DNA of 64,000 nucleotides, taken from the NCBI GenBank assembly GCA_001804705.1, contig MHAY01000018.1, positions 1 to 64,000 on the forward strand, read 5' to 3'. Of this stretch, positions 25,044 to 32,770 are shown piece by piece. The notes under the pieces were generated by a model. That model had not been told where the DNA came from, did no database searches, and saw only the letters and a list, made by a program, of their open reading frames with translations. The position numbers and the translations under genes were made by a program. Source of the DNA: Ignavibacteria bacterium RIFOXYC2_FULL_35_21 (GTDB lineage: Bacteria > Bacteroidota > Ignavibacteria > Kapaibacteriales > UBA2268). Numbering within the stretch: the stretch's first letter is position 1; the number at the start of each line of letters is the position of its first letter.

Positions 25044-27020
25044 TCATCCCATTGCTTCAAATACCAACTCGGAAATATCCTTCACTTCAATCTTCTCTTC
25101 ATTCCCAGTAGTTTTGATGGCATCCTGAAACATTACTATATCTTTCGGACATGCAACAACTAAAGTCGAAACATCTTTCAGCGACACAGCCTCACGGATT
25201 CTGTTTTCCGAGGGGCGTTCTTTAACCGGTGTTTTATCTTCCATCCATATTCTTCCCCCGCCTGCACCACAACAGTAACTCTTAGCCTTGTTCCTTGGCA
25301 TTTCGACAAGGGTTATTCCAATTGATTTCAAAATCTTTCTCGGCGGTTCATAAACTCCGTTGTACCTTCCCAGATAGCAGGGGTCATGGTATGTTGCCCT
25401 GATGTTTAGTTTTTTATTAACAGAAAATTTATTATTTCTTATCAGTTCGTCAATAACTTCTGTATAGTGATGAACGCTTATACTATTGCCATTTGCATTT
25501 AATTTATACTCATTTTTAAGTGTGTTATAAGTATGCGGGTCGGTCGTAATAATTTTCTTGAATTTTGCTTTTTGCATTGATTGAATATTTTTCTCTTTTA
25601 CTATCTCGAACAGCCCTTCCTCGCCTATCCTACGGACATCATTCCCCGAATTTTTTTCTGCTTCATATAAAATACCAAAATCCAAACCTGCCTTTTGGAA
25701 AATCATAGCAGTTTTCTGAGTTATTCCCTGCAATCTCGTATCAAAAGCTGCATAATCGCCTGTAATCCAGAGATACTCAACTTCTTCCTTACGTGCATCC
25801 TTAATTTTCGGTTCAAGTGTAGTTACCCATTTTGCCCTGTTGCGGTCGGACTGTCCGAAAGAGTTTCCATAGCGGGTGATTTTTTGCAATACATCCTGAA
25901 CAGTCTGCTCGACTTCACCCTGATTAATAAGGAAACGCCTCATCGAAACAATCACAGGAATGTGCTCATTCAAAACAGGGCATTGCTGCATACAGGACAT
26001 ACAAGTCGTGCATTGCCACAATTCTTCCTTCGATATTTTTTCTGCGAATAATTCAGGTATTCCATTTCCTGTTGACTTAAATCCTGTTTCATACATCTGT
26101 TCTTTAATTTTATGAAGAATGACTCTCGGAGCAAGGGGCATACCAGAGTTAAGTGCAGGACAAGCCCTGTCGCATCTTCCGCACTCGGCACATGAAAAGC
26201 TGTTCAGCAAATCTTTCCAAGTGAATTCATTCCATTTGGAAGCACCTGTTGTAACATCCTCGCTTTTTGAGTTTATAGTTAAATCGGCAGGCTGGCTGTT
26301 GTTTCTGAATAACACATTGAATGGGGATGCAAGCAGGTGCATATGTTTTGAATAGGGTATATAGGCTAAAAAGAAGAGAACTGCGATTATGTGTACCCAC
26401 CAGAAAGCTTTGAATGCAGCTATTGCAGTACTTTCCGATATTCCCGTTAATCCAGATGCAATAATACCTCCAATTGGACTCCACACTGAAGCCTCTAAAG
26501 TACCATTATAGCCCTGTCCCAGTAACAATGTAATCATTAGTATTGCTATCAATGATAATATTATTACAGCATCAAAAGATTGCTGCAAATGAGCTGGCGG
26601 GAAAAATATTCTCCTTAACACAGCAACGATGATTGACAGAATTACCAATACACCTGTTATTTCGAGGGCGAGGGCAACAATTCCTACCTCGTCTGAATAA
26701 GGTATCGGAAGAACCGGTATAAGCCCTCTAATCAGGTTCCACCAGAACGAGCCGGCATAGAAGACAAAACCCCAAAAGAAAAAGAAATGAGGAAGTCCTA
26801 TTGTCCGTTCACCAAATATTTTCTTTTGCCCTAATACAAATAGAATAAAATTTACAATGTGCTCTTTAATATTTTCAAATCGGTTTTCAGGCTTTGCTTT
26901 TTTTAGAATCCCAACAATTTTAACTATTCTTCTCAGAAAAAAGAACATTGAAATTGCCGTCAATACCCACAGAATATAAACTCCCTGAATACCATAAATA
27001 TTAATATCAACCGGATCCAT
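25044..27020 (-). CDS. Membrane ETF:menaquinone oxidoreductase (EMO-type; cytochrome-b-like + FeS + CCG)
   Basis: A 658-residue fusion. Residues 1-245 form a NarI/HdrE-like membrane domain of five or six helices with several His suited to heme b. Residues about 270-350 carry two [4Fe-4S] motifs (CAECGRCDRACP and CTTCMSCMQQCP). Residues about 390-658 carry a CCG domain (YHDPCYLGRYN, YCCGAGGG). This architecture, next to etfAB, is that of the membrane-bound EtfAB:(methyl)menaquinone oxidoreductase of Geobacter and syntrophic fatty-acid oxidisers. It would connect acyl-CoA oxidation through ETF to the quinone pool. The etfA gene lies immediately upstream. Confidence 0.88.
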   Translation of the reverse strand: MDPVDINIYGIQGVYILWVLTAISMFFFLRRIVKIVGILKKAKPENRFENIKEHIVNFILFVLGQKKIFGERTIGLPHFFFFWGFVFYAGSFWWNLIRGLIPVLPIPYSDEVGIVALALEITGVLVILSIIVAVLRRIFFPPAHLQQSFDAVIILSLIAILMITLLLGQGYNGTLEASVWSPIGGIIASGLTGISESTAIAAFKAFWWVHIIAVLFFLAYIPYSKHMHLLASPFNVLFRNNSQPADLTINSKSEDVTTGASKWNEFTWKDLLNSFSCAECGRCDRACPALNSGMPLAPRVILHKIKEQMYETGFKSTGNGIPELFAEKISKEELWQCTTCMSCMQQCPVLNEHIPVIVSMRRFLINQGEVEQTVQDVLQKITRYGNSFGQSDRNRAKWVTTLEPKIKDARKEEVEYLWITGDYAAFDTRLQGITQKTAMIFQKAGLDFGILYEAEKNSGNDVRRIGEEGLFEIVKEKNIQSMQKAKFKKIITTDPHTYNTLKNEYKLNANGNSISVHHYTEVIDELIRNNKFSVNKKLNIRATYHDPCYLGRYNGVYEPPRKILKSIGITLVEMPRNKAKSYCCGAGGGRIWMEDKTPVKERPSENRIREAVSLKDVSTLVVACPKDIVMFQDAIKTTGNEEKIEVKDISELVFEAMG

Positions 27021-27078
27021 ATTAATCGCCTAATATTAAAATTTAACCATCATTCGAAATTCGTAAATGATTTATATA

Positions 27079-27142
27079 ATCCCTACGGGATAAGAATGGT
27101 AGCGTTCATTCATCAGCTACATATATGTAATCCCAACGGGAT
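27079..27142 (-). repeat. Two-hairpin interspersed repeat, copy 3
   Basis: In the minus direction: ATCCC-GTT-GGGAT (27130-27142), a middle GTAGC...GCTAC pairing, then ATCCC-GTA-GGGAT (27079-27091). It lies between etfA and the EMO-like gene. Confidence 0.75.
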
Positions 27143-27231
27143 AATTTTATTTAAATAATTCAAAGAACTTTATAAAAATTTTCAATTCATCATTTTACAT
27201 TCTACATTTTGCATTCTATATTCAGAATTAA

Positions 27232-28203
27232 TTAGCTTTTCTTTTCTTTAAGCTTATCAGTCAGCACCGGCATAATTTCAAGCAAATCTCCGCAGACTCC
27301 GTAATGTGCCACATTGAAAATCGGAGCCGCAGGGTCCTTATTGATTGCCACAATTAACTCGGAATCCTTCATTCCTTCAACGTGCTCAGGGGCTCCGCTG
27401 ATTCCAAGAGCAAAGTATAATTTCGGCTTTACTGTCATACCCGATTTACCAACCTGCCGGTTTAACGGCAGCCACCCCTGGTCAATGACAGGCCTGGAAG
27501 CAGAAATAGCTCCACCTATAAGACCCACCAAATCCTCTGCTAATCCGATGTTATCGGCATTTTCAATTCCTCTGCCAATCGAAATGAGAATACTTTCCTT
27601 TGTAATATCCACATCACCAGCTTCAGGTTCGATATATTTTTTGAAATAATTTTTGATTCCTATACCTGATAAATCAATTTCCTCAACCGGAGCAACCTTG
27701 CTGGCTTTACCAGCATCTGCAGGAAAAGAGCCCGGATTGATACTGATTATACCTCTTTTACCTTCAAGTTTTACATCCGATAAAATTTTCCCTCCAAAAA
27801 GTTGATTCGTGATTATTAAGGAATCACCTTCGATTCGCATATTCTTGCAAAAGTTAAGAAAAGGTAATTTTAACTTTGAGGATAAAATAGGACCCACACC
27901 TGCAGTTGTATTTGTACAGCCTAAAATGACAATTGATAATCCTTTATTATCAAAAATACTTTTTATTATATCGGCTATCGTAACAGGACATGACATTTCC
28001 AGCTTTTCATCTTCGACAACTAAGATAGAATCTGCAATCCCAAGCTCCGGTAAATGTTTGTTTATGTCCTTACCGATTACTACTGCAAATAAAGGAACAT
28101 TAAGGGAATCTGCTATTTTTCTGCCGATGCCAAGCATTTCGAATGTAATATCGGCAATAGCATCTTTAAGATGCTCGACTAAGACCATTATACCATTATT
28201 CAT
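27232..28203 (-). CDS. etfA: Electron transfer flavoprotein alpha subunit
   Basis: The start is taken at 28203, 10 nt after the etfB stop, because AAGGAGG stands just upstream; the frame extends 14 codons further. About 323 residues. The C-terminal FAD domain is intact (GRGIENADN, SRPVIDQGWL, ISGAPEHVEGM, INKDPAAPIF). With EtfB it accepts electrons from acyl-CoA dehydrogenases. Its neighbour EMO-like protein would reoxidise it. Confidence 0.95.
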   Translation of the reverse strand: MNNGIMVLVEHLKDAIADITFEMLGIGRKIADSLNVPLFAVVIGKDINKHLPELGIADSILVVEDEKLEMSCPVTIADIIKSIFDNKGLSIVILGCTNTTAGVGPILSSKLKLPFLNFCKNMRIEGDSLIITNQLFGGKILSDVKLEGKRGIISINPGSFPADAGKASKVAPVEEIDLSGIGIKNYFKKYIEPEAGDVDITKESILISIGRGIENADNIGLAEDLVGLIGGAISASRPVIDQGWLPLNRQVGKSGMTVKPKLYFALGISGAPEHVEGMKDSELIVAINKDPAAPIFNVAHYGVCGDLLEIMPVLTDKLKEKKS

Positions 28204-28213
28204 TCTGTCCTCC

Positions 28214-28993
28214 TTAAATAATTCCTTTATCCGAGAAAATGCCAATTAGTTTTTCAATTATTTCATCCGTTGAACCTTCGAGCATCTCAGCTTTTCCACT
28301 TGTCTCGGGTTCAAAAAGTTTATCAATGACTGCACCTGACGGTATGCCATCCAAAGGAATCTCTACTTCTTCGATAGAAGCAGATTTCATGATTGCACGA
28401 ATTTTTGCAATAGGGATATATCTTGGTGGCTTCTCTGCCGCTTGAATACCAATAACTGCCGGTACCTCTGATTCGAACTCACCCCGCAAACCGCCTGCAA
28501 ATTCTTTAACCAGGGAAATTCTGTTCTGGCCTGCATCATAATCAACATGAGTGATTACACCAAAAGCAGGAAGATTTAACAATTCGCCAAGATAATAAAC
28601 AAGCTCACCTTCGATATCATCAATTGATTGTGAACCTGAGAGAATAAGCGTCTGATTATCAATTGGGTAATTATCTCTTAAATATTTTGCGAATATTTCT
28701 GCGATTGCGGGTGAACGGACATCTTTCCATTCACCAACAATTTTGACGGCTTTGTCTGCTCCTTTTGCGAGTGCATTGAAAAGTGCATCGTCAAGTTCAG
28801 GGGCATCGAGAGCGACAGCAGTTACAGTTCCACCAAATTTTTCTTTAAGAATAACAGCTTCCTCAACAGCATTCTCATCACATTCACTCAACTTCATTCT
28901 TATCCAGTTACTATCGAGAGTCTTACCATCATCAGCAATTTTCAATTCTTCAATAACGTCAGGAACCATCTTCAAAAACACAATAAATTTCAT
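28214..28993 (-). CDS. etfB: Electron transfer flavoprotein beta subunit
   Basis: A 259-residue EtfB. The N-terminal KMVPDV, the SECDENAVEEA segment and the nucleotide-binding LSGSQSIDD...GELVYYLGELL region are visible. It is directly upstream of etfA with tight spacing. Whether this ETF belongs to a bifurcating group cannot be settled by eye. Adjacency to the quinone oxidoreductase favours the ETF:quinone type. Confidence 0.94.
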   Translation of the reverse strand: MKFIVFLKMVPDVIEELKIADDGKTLDSNWIRMKLSECDENAVEEAVILKEKFGGTVTAVALDAPELDDALFNALAKGADKAVKIVGEWKDVRSPAIAEIFAKYLRDNYPIDNQTLILSGSQSIDDIEGELVYYLGELLNLPAFGVITHVDYDAGQNRISLVKEFAGGLRGEFESEVPAVIGIQAAEKPPRYIPIAKIRAIMKSASIEEVEIPLDGIPSGAVIDKLFEPETSGKAEMLEGSTDEIIEKLIGIFSDKGII

Positions 28994-29052
28994 TAGCTCC
29001 TCCTAATTAAATATGTTAATTTATTTATTACATCATTTTTATCAATATCCTT

Positions 29053-29862
29053 TTATTGATTAAAAGCAATTGTTTTTACTTCGGGCATTTTATCGAGTAC
29101 ATTTCTAACATGTATTTCATATTTATCGCTGTCCATAATAGGACTCAACCCTTTAATTACCACCGAACGGTTGCGGGCATCTGCCTCCACATCAACTTCA
29201 ATACCTCGTGTAACGGGCGATAGATACAGGTTTAATTGAACTTTTGCAGACAGATGTAAATTTTTTAATGCATTTAAGGATTCATTTGTCGAATTAAATT
29301 CCGGTTGTTGTAAAACGGTTGTTACTAAATTCGTAGCAGTTTTAACCCTCATTGATTCCAGGTTAATTACTAAATCGTAAAATTTAGGGTCTTCGATATT
29401 GACCCCGTATAAAAACTCAGACCAGTGCCTGCGCCTTTCGTCAACTAACTTTACATAATTTAAAGCCTGCTCATAATTCATCTTATTTTTTTCCATCTGA
29501 TTAGCAATTCTCTTTTCCATTGGCTGTATGACCCTGATGCGAAGTACAAAAGGAATACCCGAAAGAAGATACTGGCCGAGATGGCCCTCATAAATACAAC
29601 TGCCCTGAATAGCAAGGTCAAGCAATGCTACCTGAAAGCTGAGAATATAATGTTTGCGGCGGTAATATTGTCTTTCCAGTACGCTTGGCGCCCGGTCAAT
29701 AAAGGAAATATCGCAAAAGCCGGTTTCGATTATTGAATATTTATCTGCTTCTTCAAAAACGTCTTCTCGCTTGATTATTGGTACATCAATCTCGCGAGCT
29801 AAATGCTCAGAGACTCTTTTGGCACCATCTAAAGAACCCCGGGAAATTGTGATAATCTGCAT
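29053..29862 (-). CDS. Cytidylate-kinase-like P-loop-family protein
   Basis: The start is placed at 29862 because CAGGAG precedes it; the frame continues nine codons upstream. About 269 residues. The N-terminus MQIITISRGSLDGAKRV resembles the cytidylate-kinase-like family (GSGG-type loop, here altered to GSLDGA). Residues 90-200 show EGHLGQYLL, and a C-terminal extension (about 200-269) has a BON-like mixed alpha/beta pattern. Standard Walker A residues are not intact, so it may sense rather than phosphorylate. First gene of the etf cluster. Confidence 0.6.
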   Translation of the reverse strand: MQIITISRGSLDGAKRVSEHLAREIDVPIIKREDVFEEADKYSIIETGFCDISFIDRAPSVLERQYYRRKHYILSFQVALLDLAIQGSCIYEGHLGQYLLSGIPFVLRIRVIQPMEKRIANQMEKNKMNYEQALNYVKLVDERRRHWSEFLYGVNIEDPKFYDLVINLESMRVKTATNLVTTVLQQPEFNSTNESLNALKNLHLSAKVQLNLYLSPVTRGIEVDVEADARNRSVVIKGLSPIMDSDKYEIHVRNVLDKMPEVKTIAFNQ

Positions 29863-29889
29863 ATTTGGACTCCTGACATATATTTTCAA

Positions 29890-30500
29890 AATTTTTATTT
29901 GTGATTTTATTCTGAAAAAAACATTATATCCGAACTACCGTGAGCTAATTTTGTACAAATTTTCTATAATATTAGTTGTACAAAAAACCAATCGTTGATT
30001 TTAATTGAGTTGATAATTAAATATTTGGAAAGGAATTGCCCGCTCTTGCACAATATAAACAGTACATAAAACTTGTCCCCGGCTATCTTTTGACATAACA
30101 AACAATAATAATGACTTTCAATGAATATTAATTATCAACATCAACATCACTATTAAAATAAAAATAATTTTTTTTAAAACAAAATATTTTTTTTATTTTT
30201 GGAAAAATTCTGTATAAAATAAGATTTTTGTATATTTGTAACATATAAGATTAACAATTAGTTTAGCGATGGTTAAAACACACAAGCTAACAATTTTGTA
30301 TAGGATATATTTATTACGTATATAGATTTGTTTATTTTTCGAACTTCATTTTCTTATTTGGTTTATACTTATATAATTCCGGAGATTTGTTTAAAAGTGG
30401 ATTAATACAAATTTATATACAAATTTTTTGTATTCTTAGATTCGAGGTAAAGCATCTCAAACAAAAAAATTAAAAGATTATATAGGACTGTATTAAGTAA
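29890..30500. other. AT-rich spacer at the strand switch, upstream of the integrase
   Basis: About 610 nt between divergent transcription units. I see no gene. A TATATTTG box (30231-30238) matches the Bacteroidota -7 consensus and may serve the integrase gene, but no TTTG is correctly spaced upstream. Poly-A and poly-T tracts are frequent. Confidence 0.45.
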
Positions 30501-31550
30501 ATGAAAAACTCAAAACAAAATTATATACATAATAATCATATCACCATGTTGCAGTTCCCCGAAAATTTCACGGATGAATTGGACTGGTGGATGGATAATT
30601 ATTTTGAATTTGAAGTACAAACATCTGACGAAACCCAAAAAGCACAGAAAAGAGACATCACCCTTTTCCTTGATTATATGCTTTCCCAAACAGGTTCAAT
30701 AAAACGTAATAATTGGACTTTAAAAGTCTCGAGAGGATTTCAATCATATCTCAAATCACAGACTGATTCTGAGGGAAAGCCGCAAAGAAACGACAGGACA
30801 ACCGACAGAATTATTGCTCACCTGAAAACTTTTGCAAAGTGGATCCACAGGATTCACCCTTTCACTTTATTTAATCCAATGCTTAAAATCAAATTGTCTG
30901 ACTCGGGAAAATTTCTGGATATTGACAATGCCATTACATCCGAAGAGAGAGAAAAACTTCTCGATGTTGCCGATAACCTGGTTACACTGACTGCATTATC
31001 CAAAGATAAACACAGATATAAGGATAAGGAAAAGCCTCAGCTTAAGTACAAGCGTCCCTACCGTGACAGGGCTATTGTTTATACTCTGACGGAAACCGGT
31101 ATGAGACGCAGTGATGTTATTAACATCACAATTGACAAAGTAAATTTCAAAACGAAAAAAATTTACATCAAAGGAAAGAAAACATATAAATACCAAATTT
31201 CAAAACCGGGAATTAATGCTGTAAAAGATTATATTAAAAAAGAAAGAGGAAAAGACTTCGAAAAATGGCAGTCAAACACTTTGTTTCTGCCCTCTTCCAC
31301 AGTTAGCAGAGGCAAAGGCAAACTTACTCCCTGTGTAATTAACAATATATGGAATAAAGTATGCAAAGAAGCAGGAATCAGCGGCAAAACTCCTCACTCA
31401 TCGAGGCATGCTATGGGTATTTACATTATGAAAAAGACAGGGAATCCTGCAGCCATTCAAAAGCAATTAGGACATAAAAATCCTGCTTATTCTGTACAAT
31501 ATTCAAAAGTATTGGAACAAAAAATCGAAGAAATTTTATTAGACAGATAA
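30501..31550 (+). CDS. Tyrosine recombinase/integrase (XerC/D-like)
   Basis: A 349-residue enzyme with an N-terminal SAM-like core-binding domain (about 15-115) and a C-terminal catalytic domain. Catalytic residues are visible: Arg202 or Arg203 in GMRRSD, the HSSR box (His299, Arg302), LGH at about 325 and a Tyr near 334 in YSVQYSK. A Lys in the beta-hairpin (GKKTYKY) also fits. No phage, conjugation or excisionase genes accompany it. It stands between the hydrogenase/electron-transfer region and the catabolic island, so it may have moved one of them or be a chromosomal Xer homologue. Confidence 0.9.
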   Translation: MKNSKQNYIHNNHITMLQFPENFTDELDWWMDNYFEFEVQTSDETQKAQKRDITLFLDYMLSQTGSIKRNNWTLKVSRGFQSYLKSQTDSEGKPQRNDRTTDRIIAHLKTFAKWIHRIHPFTLFNPMLKIKLSDSGKFLDIDNAITSEEREKLLDVADNLVTLTALSKDKHRYKDKEKPQLKYKRPYRDRAIVYTLTETGMRRSDVINITIDKVNFKTKKIYIKGKKTYKYQISKPGINAVKDYIKKERGKDFEKWQSNTLFLPSSTVSRGKGKLTPCVINNIWNKVCKEAGISGKTPHSSRHAMGIYIMKKTGNPAAIQKQLGHKNPAYSVQYSKVLEQKIEEILLDR

Positions 31551-31572
31551 GAATTATTATGAATAAAATAAT

Positions 31573-31636
31573 CACCCCTGAATCCTTCCTTTAATCAATG
31601 TGGGGAAATTTCGAGTGAAACGAGTAATAGGGGTGG
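31573..31636. repeat. Inverted repeat just after the integrase
   Basis: CACCCCT (31573-31579) and AGGGGTG (31630-31636) face each other about 50 nt apart, 22 nt after the integrase stop. An attachment-site arm or a transcription terminator are both possible. Weak evidence. Confidence 0.3.
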
Positions 31637-31667
31637 TATGATATAATTGGTATTTAAATTTTTACTT

Positions 31668-31970
31668 ATGAGAGTAACCCGAATAAAAAAAATCCGGAAC
31701 TGCTCCCAAAGCAACAATCAAATTGATTTATTATTTGACAGAAAAATCAACAGGAATTTTCTGTTTTACCTCTCAGCATCAGGCAAACTCGAAATATTTG
31801 AAAATTTTGAAAAACCTTTTTTCCGATTACATTATAAAAATAAATATATACTCAAGGGAGCACTCGATAATTTTAAAGCAAGAATCTACCTACCCGAAGC
31901 CAATTGCAATGAAATCGTCGAGGAATTAAAATTATTGGTTGAATCATTCAACCCACCATTCAGGTTTTAA
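31668..31970 (+). CDS. Small hypothetical protein
   Basis: About 100 residues from the ATG at 31668; the frame opens seven codons upstream at 31647. Composition is that of a soluble protein, with mixed beta strands (FLFYLSASGKLEIFENF, FRLHYKNKYILKG, RIYLPEA). I do not recognise the family. It is downstream of the integrase in the same direction and upstream of a MITE-filled spacer. An overlapping frame (31723-31929) is poorer in composition and taken as a shadow. Confidence 0.4.
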   Translation: MRVTRIKKIRNCSQSNNQIDLLFDRKINRNFLFYLSASGKLEIFENFEKPFFRLHYKNKYILKGALDNFKARIYLPEANCNEIVEELKLLVESFNPPFRF

Positions 31971-32024
31971 CCATCACACAATGTATTTTCATTATTGTTC
32001 CATGGAATAGACAAATAAATTATC

Positions 32025-32195
32025 CCAAATTATTCAATAGAAATTGAAATGGTATAATTTAATGTCATGCTGGGAGAAGTCGTAGCATCTTTCTTTTTTA
32101 AAGGGGGATTTCAGAATCTTCGTCGTTTTACTCATCAGAATGAGAGTCAGGCACTTGTTTTTAGGAAAATAATTAACTTCTATTGAATAATTTGG
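32025..32195. mobile_element. 171-bp MITE-like element with perfect 18-bp terminal inverted repeats
   Basis: The left end CCAAATTATTCAATAGAA (32025-32042) is the exact reverse complement of the right end (32178-32195). The interior carries the dispersed core GTCATGCTGxGxGAAGTCG...AGCATC...TTCTTCGTCG...CAGAATGA. No coding capacity. Confidence 0.75.
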
Positions 32196-32200
32196 TTTAA

Positions 32201-32363
32201 CCCAGATTATTCAATAGAAATTGAAAGTATATAATTTAATGTCATGCTGAGCGAAGTCGAAGCATCTCACCGATGTAAGAGATTCTTCGTCGTTACACTC
32301 CTCAGAATGACCGTGCTATACTTACCTTTCGCATATAATTTATTTTTCAATGAATAATCCGGG
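32201..32363. mobile_element. Second, diverged MITE-like element in tandem
   Basis: Starts CCCAGATTATTCAATAGAAA and ends with the imperfect complement CAATGAATAATCCGGG. It has the same internal core as the element 6 bp upstream (GTCATGCTGAGCGAAGTCG, GATTCTTCGTCG, CTCAGAATGAC). The two are tandem direct copies at different stages of decay. Confidence 0.7.
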
Positions 32364-32770
32364 TTTAAATATAATATAGATAACACATTTTATTAAATGT
32401 GTTATTATATAAATTATAGACGTTTCAGCGAATTTAAATTTCCTCAAAAATCCCTTAATTTTATAACTTAATTATTAGAAATGATATTTTTCAAAAATCG
32501 AATTCTTCCTAAAATATAATATTTTAAAAAAAATTATAGGTGGAAACCGATTGAAGTATTATGAAAAATATGTGTTTTTTGTCAAATATAGGAATTGTGA
32601 AATTAACTCGTAATTGAATTATTTTGTAAGTTTCCTTTTTTTATGTTAAATTCAAAATGAGGCGACAAGAAAAAAATCCTTGAAGTCATTTCAAAAAATT
32701 CTGTATTATAAGACTTGATATCATTATATATTAAAATAAAATTAGGTTCAAACATTTTAAGGAAGTCTTT
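32364..32770. other. AT-rich upstream region of the catabolic island
   Basis: About 400 nt with no gene. Contains ACACATTTTATTAAATGTGT (32382-32401), a perfect inverted repeat with 8-bp arms that could be an operator or a terminator stem, then AT-rich sequence up to the AAGGAAG ribosome-binding site of the 32771 gene. Confidence 0.4.
32382..32401. promoter_or_regulatory. Perfect inverted repeat, possible operator
   Basis: ACACATTT-TATT-AAATGTGT has 8-bp arms and a 4-nt centre, about 370 nt upstream of the first gene of the plus-strand island. It could bind a dimeric regulator, but the window has no recognisable regulator gene to pair with it. Confidence 0.35.

Noticed and set aside
30190-30240. 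Bacteroidota-type promoter for the integrase gene
   Set aside because: A TATATTTG box exists, but the nearest upstream TTTG is about 29 nt away instead of about 19-20, so the call is not supported.
30501-31550. Prophage
   Set aside because: Only the integrase is present; no structural, packaging, lysis or replication genes follow.
31723-31929. Overlapping frame inside the small gene at 31668-31970
   Set aside because: Shorter and lacks a ribosome-binding site; the other frame has a more protein-like composition.
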